DNA of 64,000 nt, from contig NC_031497.1 in assembly GCF_000237925.1 (NCBI RefSeq), positions 12,694,512-12,758,511 of the forward strand, read 5' to 3'. Position numbers and translations under genes: made by a program. Under the pieces are notes generated by a model. The model was not told the origin of the DNA. It did not search any database and saw only the letters and a list, made by a program, of their open reading frames with translations. The stretch is from Schistosoma mansoni. Its lineage: Eukaryota; Platyhelminthes; Trematoda; Strigeidida; Schistosomatidae. This document shows, in pieces, positions 48,801-63,525 of this stretch. How positions within the stretch are numbered: position 1 is the first letter of the stretch; every line of letters begins with the position of its first letter.

Positions 48801-51800
48801 ATAATGGATACAAAGATAATCAATAGAACCCAGGTTGACTCATCCATCTGCCAATTGGTTATCCAGTATTTCGTAAAATGTACTGGTTTGTTTGAAAAAT
48901 TTACCGAACGTCCGTTTTTAAAGTTTTTAACTTAACATTATTCATCTTTTATCTTAAGCTATTTTAGTTGTTAGTTTTTCTGATTTTCTACAACTTAGTT
49001 TACCTTCAGTTGGAAATTGACTTTTGTTTGGCTGTCATCATCTGAGTAATCCGAACACATTGTATGATTGTTGTGTCTCGATAACAATAGTGAATGATAA
49101 CTTTGGCATCCATTTATGGACCAGAATTATGCATATATTTATTATCGTATAATTGCTAAATAAACTGGTCACAATCTCTGATTGTCCCAATATATAAGAA
49201 GGGGCCAAAATCATCCTGTGATAACCATAGAGGGATTAGTCTGACTAACATAGCATCTAAAATACTAGCCTCAATAATTATCGGGCGCCTAACTAAGGCT
49301 CGTGAACTGCAAACACGAGAAAATCAGGCTGGCTTCAGACCTGGTCGTGGCTGTATAGACCACATATTCACTACTCGTCAGGTTTTAGAGCACAGACATG
49401 TTTATCGGCGTCCGGCAATGATAGTTTTTCTTGACTTAAAGGCAGCATTTGACTCTGTAGACTGACAGGTTCTGTGGCAGTGTCTGTCACTAAAAGGTCT
49501 ACCTCAGAAGTACATAAACCTTGTGAAGGCTCTTTACTCGAACACTACCAGTTGAGTGAGAGCTTATGGAGAACTGTCATATGATTTTACAACCTCAAGT
49601 GGTGTACGTCAAGGCTGTCCACTATCCTCATTTTTGTTTAACTTCATTATAGACCTGTTGCTGGAAATAACACTCTCTTCGACTGAATTTTCAGGAATTG
49701 ATCTTCTACTAGGAGGTTCACTTATTGACTTAGAATACGCAGATGACATAGTCCTGTTTGGTGAAGACTCTGAAAAAATGCAGAGTCTTCTGTTAGAACT
49801 CAGTAATAATGCCAGGATGTTTGGGATGCGTTTCTCCCCATCTAAATGTAAATTGTTACTCCAGGACTGGCCTACGTCAACACCTGAACTAAGGATAGGG
49901 AGTGAAGTAGTGGAACGCGTCGACAACTTCACTCATCTTGGAAGTCTGATCAGCCCTAATGGGTTGGTGTCTGACGAAATCTCAGCACGGATTCAAAAAG
50001 CTCGTTTGGCTTTTGCCAACTTACATCACTTATGGCGAAGGCGAGATATCCGTCTGTCAACTAAGGGACGAGTATACTGCGCAGCAGTTCGTTCTGTTCT
50101 ACTTTACGGCTGTGTAACATGGTCATTAAGAGTGGAAGATACTCGTAGGTTACTAGTATTTTACCACAGATGCCTTAGAAATATATCACCGGGTAAGTAA
50201 TAGTGAGGTTAGACATAGGGTATTAGGGAATGATGGTAAATCGGTTGATGAGGTCATGAATCTTCATCGACTGAGATGGTTGGACCACGTGTTACGTATT
50301 CCTGAACACCGATTACCACAACGCGCAATGCCGACTAGCATTGGGGATGGTTAGAAAAGAGTTAGGGGCGGCCAAACCAAAACCTGGCATCAGTGCTTGA
50401 AGTCACTAACTTCTAGTCTGAGCCATGTTGGTGGATGCAGACTACTTGGTTGGGGTCCGTCTGACTATTGTAACCAATGGTTGGAGACTCTGTGTTACAT
50501 GACTCAGAATCGATCACAATGGCGTAGGTGTATACATTCATTTTCTTCCCTTAAACCTTGAGATTAAAATTGCTTCATAACTTTCTTCCTTCCTATACTA
50601 TATCCCTATATACAACCTTTCTTTATATATTACCACCACTAAATTAACTACTTCTATGAATCCGGTGTTCATCTTGTTGTGCTAACGAGGTATGGCAACT
50701 TGGACCGATGCATAAATGTTCCTGGTCCTACGTTGTAGCTGACTGACTGACTGACTGACTGACTATTAATTGCTGCCTCCCACATTCACAGCCACATTTG
50801 GCTAAATTTTGTACAAATGTTATTTCCTATTTTATTGGTACGATGTGATTAGTCTGTTTGGTATATAAACTCAGTATGTTTGAAATACAATGATTCATAC
50901 CATAGAGGCTGTTATTGGTGTTCTGGATTTAACTGGCTGGACTAGGCAGGAAGCAGGACCGATCAGTACTCTAGACTGCTCCTACGGTTTTTGTGTATCA
51001 CTGTTCCAATCGATAATTCGCTGCTCTCTGATTGGCGGTCTTATCACGTCACACATTAACTGGGCATCCACTCGGCCACAAGATATAACAGTGATACATT
51101 AAATTACAAACATTGGAGGATTCACTATCCGAATAAACATTCATAATTTCAGTTTGTTGCTATCTAGACACTCTAGAGTAAAAATTAATGTAGTTTTGCA
51201 GGGGCATTGATTCGAACCTTATGTTACATGCCACACGTTTTTAGGGCCTACTACTGCTTCAAATCTGGTGGTTTGTGAAAACTTGTCTAATTTAGAGATA
51301 TTTTTCATCAGGGACCAGTATTAAGTGGAAAAAAAATTCGTGGACACTTGAAATGTACTAACAACTGGCTAAATAATTTTATACAGGAAAGGAAATAGTC
51401 ATGTGATGTAAATCACTGGATTTAAAGTATTTGGTTAGAGGTTGATGTAGTCACTGTGAACAGTATATGTCTTCAGTTTACCGCTATATAAGATTAAATG
51501 CATACAGTAATTAAGCGTTTCAAATCTTGACATGTCCTGTTGATGAAAGCTACCTTAGAGTCTATCAATTTAACACATAGTATTTTGCAGTAGATTGCCT
51601 ACTCTGTATTATACGATAATCATTTATCATACTAGTTTATGTACTTTAAATAAATTAATTTTCCTTAGTCAAATCGTTAATCTTCTCGATTTTGTTTTTA
51701 ATCCTATTTTCCCAGGATGAAAATGGTATATACAAACACGACACAATCGTCAGCTGTTTAAATCGTTTATGTCCAGATATTTGTAATGACTTAGTCAATA

Positions 51801-54800
51801 TACTTTTACAACTCTTAAATGATAATCATTCATTTAATTTGGTAAGGTGCAGAAACATATATATATATATATATATACCTGTTCATTTAAACAATTATTA
51901 TTTTCTAGACAGATTTCAATCCTTATACACTTTCTGGAACAATATTAACGTCGGATCTCCAGTGGTTGTTCTCTACTTTTCTAACTTATCCATACAAACG
52001 TGCACCGAAAACTTGTCTACTTCAAACAATACCATTAGAATGTGTATGTATATTATTCTGACCGACTAATGCGTATTTCAGGAGCAGTTGTCACATTTAC
52101 ATTGTTTGTATGACAGTACAAATCATGGGATGAGTTTGACCAGGTAATTACTTGGGCTATTGTGTTATGAATTCTCAATAAATATTATGGTGAATTTTTA
52201 TCGATTTCATCAACAAACGTTTGGTTAATCCACAGTTAATAACAGTAACGCTGTGTATTTATACGTTTTTACTGCTCTACATCCGTTTTCTCAGCTGTTG
52301 TAAGGTACTAGCTTATGTTATTATCATATGCTTAGCCAAAAACTGGAGTATTCGGTTGTTAACGCAATATAGATTAGATCAAAGGACGTTCCGTGCAGAA
52401 TTGTGTTGGTGCACGCTGATTGGCTATTTCTTGTCCAATCAGCGCTAGTGGATACTTGGAGAAGACTCTAGAATCTTCTCATGTAAAAACTACAAATATA
52501 CCAACGTTCTCCTTATTGTGTCTCTTACTTCCGTCTACCTTTGTTATTTGGAATGTAATTTCGTTCCTGTTCAGCTGTGTCCTGGTTTGATGACTTGTCG
52601 AGTGAATTGGTGTCCAAGAAAACCAAGTGATAGGAATAGCTGGATCGTAATAAGGATAATTATACCATCGATCTTCTGGTCCATACCAAACAATCGATAT
52701 GGTGTAAAACAATTTCAAGCTACCTGAGTATCATAGTCAAAGAATGTCATCCATGATCACTTATCTTCCAGTACGATCTTGGTTTCTAAGATATTGTGTA
52801 CTACAATTTGTGATTTGCTTTTCGTATAGAGCGAAAATGGTATTTTGCAAATAACTTCTATCTGGTTGTATCAGCCAATATTTTTTTGTCATATTTGGGT
52901 GGATTATGTAACTTTCCTGGCTAAAACTGATTGCAATGAAGAATAATTACTTTTGTCTGGTGGCGAATTTAGTATAAGATGAAAAGAATAAACTCAATTG
53001 CCGTCTTTAAGTGTTCTCACTCATAATTGTTCTTCTAGATATTTGTTTTCATACCAGTCATCTAATTTTAATAACTATCAATTTAACCCAACTTCATTAT
53101 CTCAAGTTTTTACCCTTTTGTGAGCCTATAAATAATGTCGCTGTTGTTCTTACTCACTCACAGTTCTTTTTAGTCTGAGGAAGAGATGAATTACTGAGTT
53201 TTGTTTCCTACAATAAAATGGCTTGGATATAGACAAATAATAACAAACAAGCTCCAGCACTGCTTGTTTCTAGTCAATTTCTATGCATAACATATGCTTT
53301 CACTTGATTTCCAGCTTAAATTCAGCTAGGAAAAAGAAGTAAAATGGACTAGAGGTACATGCGTTAATCAGAAAAATCAGTTTTTGTGAAGCTAACGTTC
53401 AGTGGTTTGACCTTATTTCCGACTTATCCTTGCTAAGTATTAACCTTATGGCCTAAATCTTTCACTGTTGAATGATAATAAAATTCACTTGTTATTTGAG
53501 GATGTCTGGACTGTGAGAACTGTTTGAGAAAGGTTGTTTAAATGTTAACAGTTTCACGATACTTCTTATTGTTGAAAAACAATAAAATAACACTCACAAA
53601 TGCTAATTAATACAAAGTTTTTAACTACTCCAATAAGATTATGACTGAGTGAAAGGACAATAATGTCAGTACTTTTGTATTCGTGATATCATCCCGTGTA
53701 ATTTCTTAAAGTTACTACTATCATTATGCATACTCAAGGCTTCTGTCGTAATCATTTGTGTGTAGATAAACGAGACTCCTAAATTTGCTGAAATCACATT
53801 TAGGAAGCGAACATAATAATAATAATAACCAATCTATATAATTACTTAATTCAAGTGTAATCGATATACATTCACTACTGAGATTTCATTTCTCAATGCA
53901 AAATTATGACTTCGTTATTAAATGCTATTTCGGAAGCAGTAACTATCATTAATCACTAAAATATAATTAAACAGTGTCGTTTCGCTGATCTAGTATCATA
54001 AAAGTTCAGTCACGTATTATTTTTGCTGTTTGTGGCTTTTATTTTGTTATACTTACTTGATATGATAAACTAAGTATCCATGATTTTAAATTTAGAAAGT
54101 GTATTACGTATTGCTCTTCTTTCATTCTGCGTAGTGAGAGTTTTGATAAATTTTATTATCCATATTGAAGACGTGTCTAACATATATATGTATATTTCAT
54201 TATAACTTACTCTTCTATCAAGTCATTTTTTTATTGTATCATCTTTCACTTTTAAATTGTAAGAAAACTAAAGTGAATTATAACATTTATTCCAGCCCTA
54301 TTTGAAGTAATTCATACTATAAATCCTAGTGTTACCTTATTCTATTTATGATGCAATTTGATGTACACTAAGATAATAAAACGTAAAGAAGCTGTAGTTA
54401 GAAAAAACAGATTTTCTCATCCTACTTTGTCCGTAGCTTTCCGATGTTTGATCCCAAAGTTTTTCAACCCTTATTTGCCTACAGTTCAATTAAAGCTATC
54501 AACTTCACTTAGCATTGCTTAGAAATATCCAGAAACATCTTTGAATATTTAAATGTATTTCACTGATATGATCCAAATCATGAAAAAATCAATTTTTTTA
54601 ACTGATATTTTTAAGACGTCTACATCCTGCGTGTAGGATCATAAACTAGAAAAGAACGATTTTATAATTGATTGATCATTGAGCAGTGAATAATGTCATG
54701 TTTGTCTAGTCTGCTGTTTCTGATCGGATTCTATCTATCAAGTTGCCATGTCACCTCTAGTCAAAATGATTTAACATTGCTTTCCCTATTATGAGATGTC

Positions 54801-57800
54801 AGGTGATTGGAGGTAGTCAATAGGATGGTTTGGGTCTACTTTCCGTACTATCTGAGACCTTTCGCTAAGTCATACCTGCAATCTTAAGGGAAGTGATGCT
54901 GTCTGGTGGATTCGAACCCATGTCACTCAACTTTACGACCTGAGACATTATGTTAAGATATTCATAAAAATATCCCAAAAATTATTCTGTTAAGTCTAAT
55001 TCTATCTTGTACGTGAAATGGTATGTTTTCACATGTTTTCAGACTTTTCGCATGTCGTTTCCTATTGGTCAATATTTACGGTCTCCTAACTGTATAAATA
55101 TGGATTGTTTGTAAATTATCTTATTCTTCTTTTAACCCCATAAACAACTTCCATCTAACGGTTTGTATTCTGATATATTGTCGTACTGGGATATCTGGAG
55201 CTGGTCAATCGGTAGAATTTCGATTAGCCACATCGTGGTCCACAATACGTTAGCATGGAGCTATGTCGATCTCTACTGATTTCCTACAGAACTGAGATAT
55301 TTAAAATTGTCTGGTGATCGGGCAGTGACTATTCTCGTGTTTGCTGAGTGATTTATTGTTGGTCGATCCCCTTAGTATTTAACGATCCACTAACCTATAT
55401 CAATCACCGAAACTCTCCAATTTAAGTGACTTCATGAAATTTTTTCATATACTAGTCAGCATTTTGCTTCAATCTAATTTATTTAGTTCTTATAGTTATC
55501 GATTGGTGTAATAGATTATTATCATATACTTTCCCCAATTTTTTTCGTTTAGACTGTTAGAACTGGTATTCGATTACAATGGACCAATGATTGTCTTCCT
55601 CAAAGCTAAAGAATTCTTATTCTGTTTATTATCTGATCAAGGTTTGAAGTAAGATATTCATAAGTGTAATTTACTTTAAATTTTTCTGAACAGTACGCGA
55701 ATTTTTTCGTAAATATACTGACTGGTTTCAGTGTTAGTTACTTGCTATTTTTATTTATGACGTTTAATGCTAAACTATGAATATACCGCCAGTTTTTTAC
55801 GTATACTTGTTATTGGTTGGTATTAACACTCATTCACCAAACTTTCAAGCTAATCATCTGTTTCCACTCTATCATAAAGTCTTTAATTCTCTTTATGACT
55901 TCTTATACAATCTTATCGAGTAGTTCAGTCAACTGTCGTTATAGATTCAGAATTTTTTAAATAGAGAAAATGGTTTCAAGTCTAGACTATGATTTGAGTG
56001 AGTAGACTGTGTGTGTATGTGTTAACTATACCAATCCCCATGTAGCTCTTCTACAGTTACTGCTGATCCCAAGCCCAGGTAAAGTAGGAGGGTTGGGCAT
56101 TGGGTTAGCGACCCCATCCCGTAGAAAACTAACTCGCTAAAAAAACGCTAACCACAAAAGATAATTCAAACAATCTAAACTCTGCCCTGGCACTTGAAGG
56201 GAGAATTTTGATGCCTCAGGATGAAAGCTGAGAGTTTTCGGAAGTCACGAGGCCGATGCCCCTTCTAACAACCAGGGCAACAGTTTTTACAGGTACATGG
56301 AACGTCCGGACAATGTGGGAGACCGGGAGGACTAGTCAAATAGCAACGGAAATGAGGAGATATAAATCGGCAGTACTCGGAATCAGTGAAACCCATTAGA
56401 CCCAAGCTGAACAGAAAAGGCCAGATACGGGAAAGATGTTTCTGTACTTTGTTCATGAAGAGGACAATGCTCCACACACTCAGGGAGTTGCTCTGATGCT
56501 ATCCAGAGAAGCACGAAACGCACTCGTAGGATGGGAGTCTCACAGTGAACCAGATAGATTATATTTGTATCAACAAGAAATTCCGAAGGATAATGGAAGA
56601 CGTGAGAATCAGGAGAGAGGCTGACATAGCTTTAGATCACCACCTGGTTATGGCCACGATGAAACTGAAGCCAAAGAAACACTAAACAACTGGGGAAACG
56701 ACATTACAAAGGTTCAATACAGCCTTCCTTCGAGATATTAACAAACTCAATGAATTCAAGATAACTCTCAACAACATGTACCTAGCTTTACAATATCTAT
56801 TCAAAGAAGAGGAAAATACAATGGAGGATAACTGCAAAGGGATCAAAGAAGCATTAACTTCAACGTGTCAGGAGGTGCTGGGCCACAAGAAGCATCATAA
56901 TAAGGAATGGATCTCTATCTAAACCCTGGACAAGATTCAAGAAAGGAAGAACAAGAAGACGGCAATTAACAACAGTCGAACAAGAGCAGAAAAAGTCAAG
57001 GCGCAAGTTGAATACACAGAAATACGTGGAAGACCTAGCAACGATAGCGAAAGAAGCTGAGAAAGAGGGAAGTATCAGATAACTGTATGACACAACGAAG
57101 AAACTAGCAGGGAAATATAGTAAACCAGAGAGACCGTTCAAGAATAAGGAAGGCAATTCAATCACCGAGATTCAAGAGCAGAAGAACAGATGAGTAGAAT
57201 ATTTTAAGGAACTCATGGATGGACCGGCTCCATTGAATACACCGGATATCGTAGCAGCACCTACAGATCTTCTTATAGATGTCACTCCACCAACGACAGA
57301 AGAAATCAGGATGACCATCAGACATCAAAAACGGGAAAGCAGCAGGACCTGACAATATACCAGCTGAAGCTCTGAAGTCAGATATAGAAGTAACTGCAAG
57401 CATGCTTCACGTTCCATTCAGGAAGACTTTGTGGGAAGAACAAGTGCCAATGGACTGGAAAGAAGGACACCTCATCAAGATACCAAAAAAGGAGATCTGA
57501 TCAAATGTGAGAACTACAGAAGCATCACACTACCGTCAGTACCAGAAAAGGTTTTCAACAGAGTGTTACTAAACCGTATAAAAGACGTAGCAGACGCTCA
57601 ACTTCGAGATCAATGGGCTGGATTCCGTAAGGATAGATCGTGCACTGACCAAATTGTGACACTATGGATCATCGTTGAACAATCAGTTGAGTGGAACTCG
57701 TCAATATACATCAACTTCATTGACTACGAGAAAGCATTTGACATTATGGTTAGGAGAACATTATGGGATTACCTTCGACGCTATGGTGTATCTGAGGTGG

Positions 57801-60800
57801 TCACCAACATCATTCGGGATTCCTACAACGGACTACACTACAAAGTTGTGCGTGGAGGACAGCTGACCGTTGCATTCTAAATGAGGACCGGAAGCAAACA
57901 AAGCTCCGTACTTTCTTTCTTTTGATGGTTGACTGGATTATGAAGACCTTGACATCTGAAGGAAAGCATGGAATACAATGAACAGCTCGTATTCAGTTAG
58001 AAGATTTCGGCCTCACTGATGACCTGACCCTTCTGCCCCATACACACGAACAAATACAAATGAAGACAACGAGTGTAGCAGCAGCCTCTGCATCAGTAGG
58101 CCTCAACATACACAAGAAAAATGCAAGATCCTTAAATACAACACAAAAAACGCCAACCCAGTCACACTTGATGGAGAAACTCTAGAAGAGATGGGAACAT
58201 TCACGTGTCTGGGTAGCATCATCGATGAAAGCGGAGGATCCTATGTAAACGTAAAGGCGATGATTGGCAAAACAAGGGCAGTATTCCTACAATTGAAGAA
58301 CGTATGAAACTCGAAACAACTGTCACTCAACATTGAAGTCGGAATATTCAATACATATGTAAGACAGTTCTACTGTACGGAGCTGAAGGTAGGAGAACTA
58401 CTACAACCATCATCAAAAAGTACAAGTATTTACAAACAATCTTCTATGCAAGATTCCCAATATCTGTCGACCAAATACCATCGGAACAACCTACTTTAGG
58501 AGAAAACAAACCAGCTTCTAGTTGAAGAAAAAAATAGTAAAAGACGTTGGGAGTGGATAGGACATACACTACGGAAATCAGCAAACTGAATCACGAGGTA
58601 AGCTCTAACTCCGAATCCTGAAGGTAAACGGAAAAAAGGAAGAAGAAAGAATACACTGCGTCGGAAATCGGAAGCAGACATGAAAAGAATGAATAGCAAC
58701 TGGAAAGGATTGCCTAGCACAGAGTTGGTAGCAGGTGTAAGTTAGTAAGTAATACCACTCTCAATGAAGCTAGCAATATCCATTTGCTATTATAAAGTTT
58801 GGTTTAAACACATTTTCTCGAAATAAAAACCATATCTTTTCAAAGCGTCCCTGGAACATGAATTCTAAAATAATATTTAAGATAATACAGTCATTATTAT
58901 TTCACATTTCTTTGGTTTTACATTTCCAAAAGAAACTAACAAAGATTAATTATGCAAACATATGTTATTCACAGTCAGAATAGTTTAATCTACACCCGTT
59001 GTTTTCCATCCAAAACAATTTTTAAGACATTAACACTCTGAAGTAACTATTTCCGAGACCATTTTTGGTTGTTATTTAAATATATCAAAAAATTCCCATC
59101 TAAATAATTACATCGAATGCTGATTGTAAATCTTCAACAAATAATGAATGTAGCTAATGTTTTCTATACAGTTTAATAAACTTAGATAAGTTGTAAAGTG
59201 GTTTTCTGTTTTTCTGTTATATAGAGAATCATTAAAAACGTTCGGCAAAGAGTATTCATTTCTCTATCAGATCCAACCAAAATTTATCCGACTTGTATGT
59301 AAGTGTATGTACATTTTTAACAATTTTTATCGTGCTCAAATTCATAATACTTCATTAGGTTAACTAATCAGTTAGACGAAATTAAATTGAAGCATACTTA
59401 GGATTCTTCAATAACAAACAGAACATTCAGCAAACATTCGACTTAATCGTGTTTATTTACCTGTTACAATCTGATAAGTAGTTTCTTTTGCTAGAACACG
59501 TGTATACCGTGAAAACTTAGTAACTTCTAACCGAGTTAATATAGAAGATCATCAACAACAATCCGTAGTTTTGAAGGACGGGAAAACTATGTCGTTTTAA
59601 TTTTTGAAACTTAAACTAACAGATTTCGATTCAGTATTATAAAGGTAATACGCTCGCCACTAGTCCTAAATATTTTAGGTTAGATCTCTGGCGAAGATAT
59701 AGACGCACGTTTACGAGTTTCATGAAAATGATACTTTTGTTCAGAGCCCCCCCCCCGCCAGTTTTTAATGGTGGTCCATCAGTTTGTGATGTAAACTACC
59801 TCCAATCAAAATAATGAGTAATTTGAAATGTGAACTACAATGAATGGAATGAATAAATACAAACTAGTAACAAGTGCAATTTTCTACTAATTATGTTACT
59901 GTGCTAACTCAAACCAAAATACCAAGTTTCTTCTACCAAAGACCCTATGATATTAACAAATAAAAGCAGCTATTTCTCTTGATCAATTAACTGAAAGTTA
60001 ATTAAACCTTAGAATCAATGTTACGGCTTATGTAGTTTCTTTATCACTAGACCAACCATTATTATTTTAACAAGCAACTCCTCAGAATATGATTATTTTC
60101 ACTTAAATACATTCCAAAGAGGATTGCTTCTGTCTAGGTGGATCGTCTAAAATTGATGAGTTATTTGACATCAACTAACATACATATACTAGATTGTCCT
60201 CTTACCAAACACTTATCTAACTTCACTATTTTTCCATTTCCTTAAATTTATTATCCATCCATTTTTTACGATGCAACATTCTTTACAATGATCTAATTGT
60301 CATAACTCATGACCCTATTAATTTATCACATGATAAGATCGCTAATAGAGACACCGACTTATATGACCAAACCAATGACGCATACACCTGTACGAGCAGC
60401 CTATGGTTCTTTTTGGTCCTCCGAGATAGTAGCTTCTCTCTTAACCCAGGCAATTCAGTCCAGAGTGTCAGTATCAGCCTCCGCTATAGGAATCATATAT
60501 TCCAGACATACTTGGTTTATAAACAAACAAACCAGACAGCATCATACCATAATATAGAAAATAACAAATACATAAGATCAATCCAAAATGGCTGTTGTTA
60601 TTTTAGACTGTGACTAACATTGAGAATAACTTGAGAATAGTAAATCGTATAACAGTAACCATTAGGTCAAATTAAAGCTTATAATAAAAGTAATGTAAAT
60701 ATACACATAATATAGTTACTTATTAGTTATACAATAAGAAGATGGGTAATAATAATCCATAAATAATTTCTAACAGTTGCCATTCATTTATTGTTCGTTA

Positions 60801-61421
60801 GGACATAACACTAATAAAATATTTTATATAAATGAGTAGTACCCATTGAAACAAAGCTTTTAACTTGTTTAACTGATTTTGAATGACAGGTATGTGTTCT
60901 GATGTATTTTCATTAAAATTAAGTATTATTTAAAAATAGCTGAGATACAGTTTATTAGGAATCCAAGTTAACGATCACATAAGTATTACTGACCTTCTGG
61001 ACTGTGAAAATAGCTAATTGTTTTTATCTTCATTTGATTTTCCTTATAAATATTCCTGCCTTTTAATTATCTTCTGCTTCTTTCCTCTCTGCATCAACCG
61101 TTACTTTTTCTTTCCTCTATTTTAAAAGCTGGTAAATTAGGCACAGATTCGGGTATAATTTATGCAAATTTCAGTACAAAAACATCAAAACGTGGTCTTC
61201 TTGTGGGGCACCAACCACTTATATCGCCTGTAATTGAAATAAATGAAGATTTTACTGAGTTGAAATATAATTCTGGCCTATCAATACGTCTAAATGCAAT
61301 TGAAGTTTGGGCAGCTGGTTCCAGTGATCACATGTCTAAATTAGAAGATCAAAAGAAATGGGAATCTGATCAGGTATCCTATTTTGACCGAGCGTGTTAC
61401 CCATATGCACCATTTAAATAA
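45867..61421 (+). CDS. MEAK7: MEAK7/TLDC1 homologue, TLDc-domain protein
   Basis: Exons: 45867-45938, 45978-46031, 46059-46248, 46286-46374, 47499-47551, (48280-48290), 48350-48495, 51716-51841, 51909-52043, 52082-52143, 55553-55648, 59225-59298, 61129-61421. Phases agree throughout and the product is about 466 aa, against 456 in human MEAK7. Seen: an N-terminal MGGTNSR, a likely myristoylation signal as in MEAK7 (MGNSRSR); a helical middle; and a TLDc domain (about 300-450) with [43 protein letters not shown] and [10 protein letters not shown]. In animals MEAK7 is lysosome-associated and supports mTOR signalling. The first introns are 39, 27 and 37 nt; later ones reach 3.6 kb and contain LINEs, SINEs and LTRs. 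The 11-nt exon and the end are the least certain: a donor-like GTATCC at 61374 could lead to a further exon instead of the stop at 61419. Confidence 0.85.
46762..46809 (-). ncRNA. hammerhead-like motif, minus strand
   Basis: Contains TTGAGGA (core first base changed from CTGAGGA), stem II GCCT/AGGA, an intact GAAA and the triplet GTC followed by CAGTGC. One core change makes activity doubtful. Confidence 0.6.
47019..47067 (+). ncRNA. hammerhead-like motif, plus strand
   Basis: GCACTG and CAGTGC form helix I around CTGAGGA, a perfect stem II GTCC/GGAC, then GAGA in place of GAAA, a minimal helix III CGGCC, and an ATC cleavage triplet. The short helix III resembles the minimal type I hammerheads of retroelements. 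The GAGA change probably abolishes cleavage. Confidence 0.65.
49070..51090 (+). mobile_element. fossil LTR of the TGTTAT family, split by a LINE
   Basis: A 5' part at about 49070-49165 (AATGATAACTTTGGCATCCA...) and a 3' part at 50766-51090 (CCCACATTCACAGCCACATT..., ending GATATAACA) match the LTR at 18271-18828 and 60298-60810. A LINE lies between them. Possible near-matching 5-bp flanks (ATGAT/GTGAT). In MEAK7 intron 6-7. Confidence 0.65.
49170..50765 (+). mobile_element. RTE-like LINE (subfamily B), RT region
   Basis: Continuous RT from PIYKKGP (49185) through [24 protein letters not shown] and [15 protein letters not shown] (49600) to the catalytic YADDIVLF (49738), then the thumb and C-terminus ([18 protein letters not shown] near 50270) and the tail [13 protein letters not shown] 214-codon frame is open at 49556-50200; stops lie nearby (for example at 49463 and 49555), so it is inactive. 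The 3' end is a (TGAC)n run at 50742-50764. 5'-truncated: the endonuclease is missing. Confidence 0.88.
54785..54965 (-). mobile_element. tRNA-related SINE-like fragment
   Basis: The minus strand carries GGGTTCGAATCCACC, a perfect B box, with an upstream TCTCAGGTCGTAAAGTTGAG segment and a short non-tRNA tail. It does not fold into a full tRNA. In MEAK7 intron 10 (after exon 52082-52143). Confidence 0.45.
56030..58740 (+). mobile_element. RTE-clade LINE (subfamily A), nearly full span, internally deleted
   Basis: Starts with the same 5' untranslated region as 15427 and continues with GTWNVRT (56294) and HTQGVALML. It then skips part of the endonuclease to [11 protein letters not shown] (56550-56590), and goes on through the linker, RT (57431-57880: [35 protein letters not shown]) and a C-terminus near 58580 (GHTLRKSAN). 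Many stops and shifts. In the MEAK7 intron between 55648 and 59225. Confidence 0.88.
60298..60810 (-). mobile_element. solo LTR, 513 bp, TGTTAT family
   Basis: Minus-strand copy beginning TGTTATGTCC (complement at 60801-60810). A perfect 5-bp target duplication CTAAT lies at 60293-60297 and 60811-60815. Fossil in the last MEAK7 intron. Confidence 0.85.
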
Positions 61422-62479
61422 ATAATATATCACTTTAGATAATAGGACAGAAACAGTTAAGCTACCTTGTTAAACAATAATAATAAAGGAATATCACTGA
61501 CCACATTTGTCATGGCTTAAGGTTTTGGGTTTGTTGTGAACATGTTCAAGTTGTTAAGTAGCTAAATTAAGTGCCGATTGATACGGTATGGTCAGTGGAT
61601 AATTGGTCATAAATATCTACTATTAACCCGAGCTTTCAAATGAACTGATATTAGATGACAACACAATTGACCAATAGACAGGTTTTTCAACGAAACAACA
61701 CTTAAAGGGAAGACATTAACACAAACATAAATTAAATTTTATTCGAAACATTGTAAAATAGGGGCTATATCGATACTTGAGCTAATCCAACTAGCGCGTG
61801 ATTATACGAGTATATGAGTGATTTTACGATACTACCTAATTTGATAGAATAAAATAAAGTGGTCTTAACTGATCATTCAGTTAGCTAAGTGTGTAGACAG
61901 TTCAACCAAAATCTCTATAGATTCTAAACCGTACGTGTATATAACTACCGTCGTGTGCAAGGAATTAGTTATCCATTCATATATTGGCATATTGTATTTA
62001 AGTCATTTGTGTCTCAAAAAGATACAGTACTATCTACATCATTACAAAAATCTCAATGAATAAGAGAAACATTTACTAATGCTCATTAACTACTATGTAA
62101 ATGAATTCATTGAAATGCAAATTAATCAATTACGAGTAGAGTATGTGAGCTATCAAATTACTTGTCGCTTTTTTCTTACACTGCTTGTATCATTTTACTT
62201 GAAAGAAACTTTTTGTACATTTACTGTTTGTGGTAACATTTAAATTAAATTTTCACAAATCACAATCTCAATGTTATTGTTTCACCAAAGTTCATATAAT
62301 TAAGTTACGTCATAAAAATAAGTAAGCAAATCAACGATTCTAATTAAACAATCGAATAATTTCATTTCAACTAACACATCATCAAAGCTCTTCACTACAG
62401 TTTATGGTGCTAACTTATAATAGATGGTAAATACAATGGTGATTATTTAGTTAACATCACGGACTGACCTTAGTTAAAT

Positions 62480-62560
62480 AATCATTAAAACCCAGGAAGC
62501 ATTGGACAGTTGTTTCTTCCTAGTATTAGACTTTTCAACTGTGTAGATCAAGACCCCACC
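62480..62560 (-). mobile_element. SINE 3' fragment
   Basis: Resembles 46751-46795 (CTGTCCAATGCTTCCTGGG on the minus strand). The rest of 61422-63525 is AT-rich with no supported feature. Confidence 0.5.
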
Positions 62561-63525
62561 CTAGAATAAACCCCACACCTTCATATCTCATAACAAGCGC
62601 TTAACATTTAGGTCACTTAGCCTATGCTCAGTCATTTACATGTTTAACTTCAAATAATTCACTGTGTTGCTCAACCATCTTCCAGTAATGATAGTGAGGA
62701 AAAAGTGGAATTGAATCAAGTAGGGAATGGTGTAATAATTTAAAAGAAGGCGGAATGAAATTATTAAGTAAACAATGAGAGTGTTTATATTTTCAAAAAA
62801 CAACAGCTTTTGTTCATTGAATATAATTCAGAGTAAATTATCAGACAGTTTTGATCTTTTAGGTAGTAAAAGTGACTTAGACATTTCTTTCAAATATACT
62901 ATTTCTGTTCGAAAAGTTACATTTTAATGGGAATTACTATGTTGAAAATTGAACTCTACAACCTGATGATAGATTAAATATGTAATTCAATAACTAACAT
63001 TCATTGCCTTATTCAAGTTGACTCAATACCTGATATTGTTTGTTTGATTGCAAAGAATAGTGTTCTTGGTTATCTCTGTACAATTATTTTGAACATATAT
63101 TTGATGTACAAAAGTACTTGCATTGTCGAATACTTACAGCAAATCCAACTGGCCTTTGTTGTTAGGAGAATAATTAGTACGTTTGTTGCAGTAAATGTCA
63201 TCTTCACTACCATGTAATGAAATATCACTAAACTCCAGTTTCAAGAATATGTGTCGTAGAAACTGTTATCAATTTACTATTTGTATATTTCACAGTTAAA
63301 TGCTTTGTCATAAATTTCATCTGTTATCAAAGCTTTTATAATTTCGAAATATCACAAATTAAAATTTCTTATTGACATTTGTATAAAAGATTGATAATTA
63401 TTACCCTGTAATGAATATGCATTGAATATGTCACCCTTTTATTAAGTTGGATTAACCACTCTGTTGTAGTGACCGGCTGGTCTCGATAAGAACACGATTG
63501 GAATAAAAGAAACAATTATTATTAT

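Noticed and set aside
50742-50764. (TGAC)n run considered as a CRISPR-like or satellite array
   Set aside because: It is the simple-repeat tail of the RTE-like LINE. No spaced repeats occur anywhere in the window.
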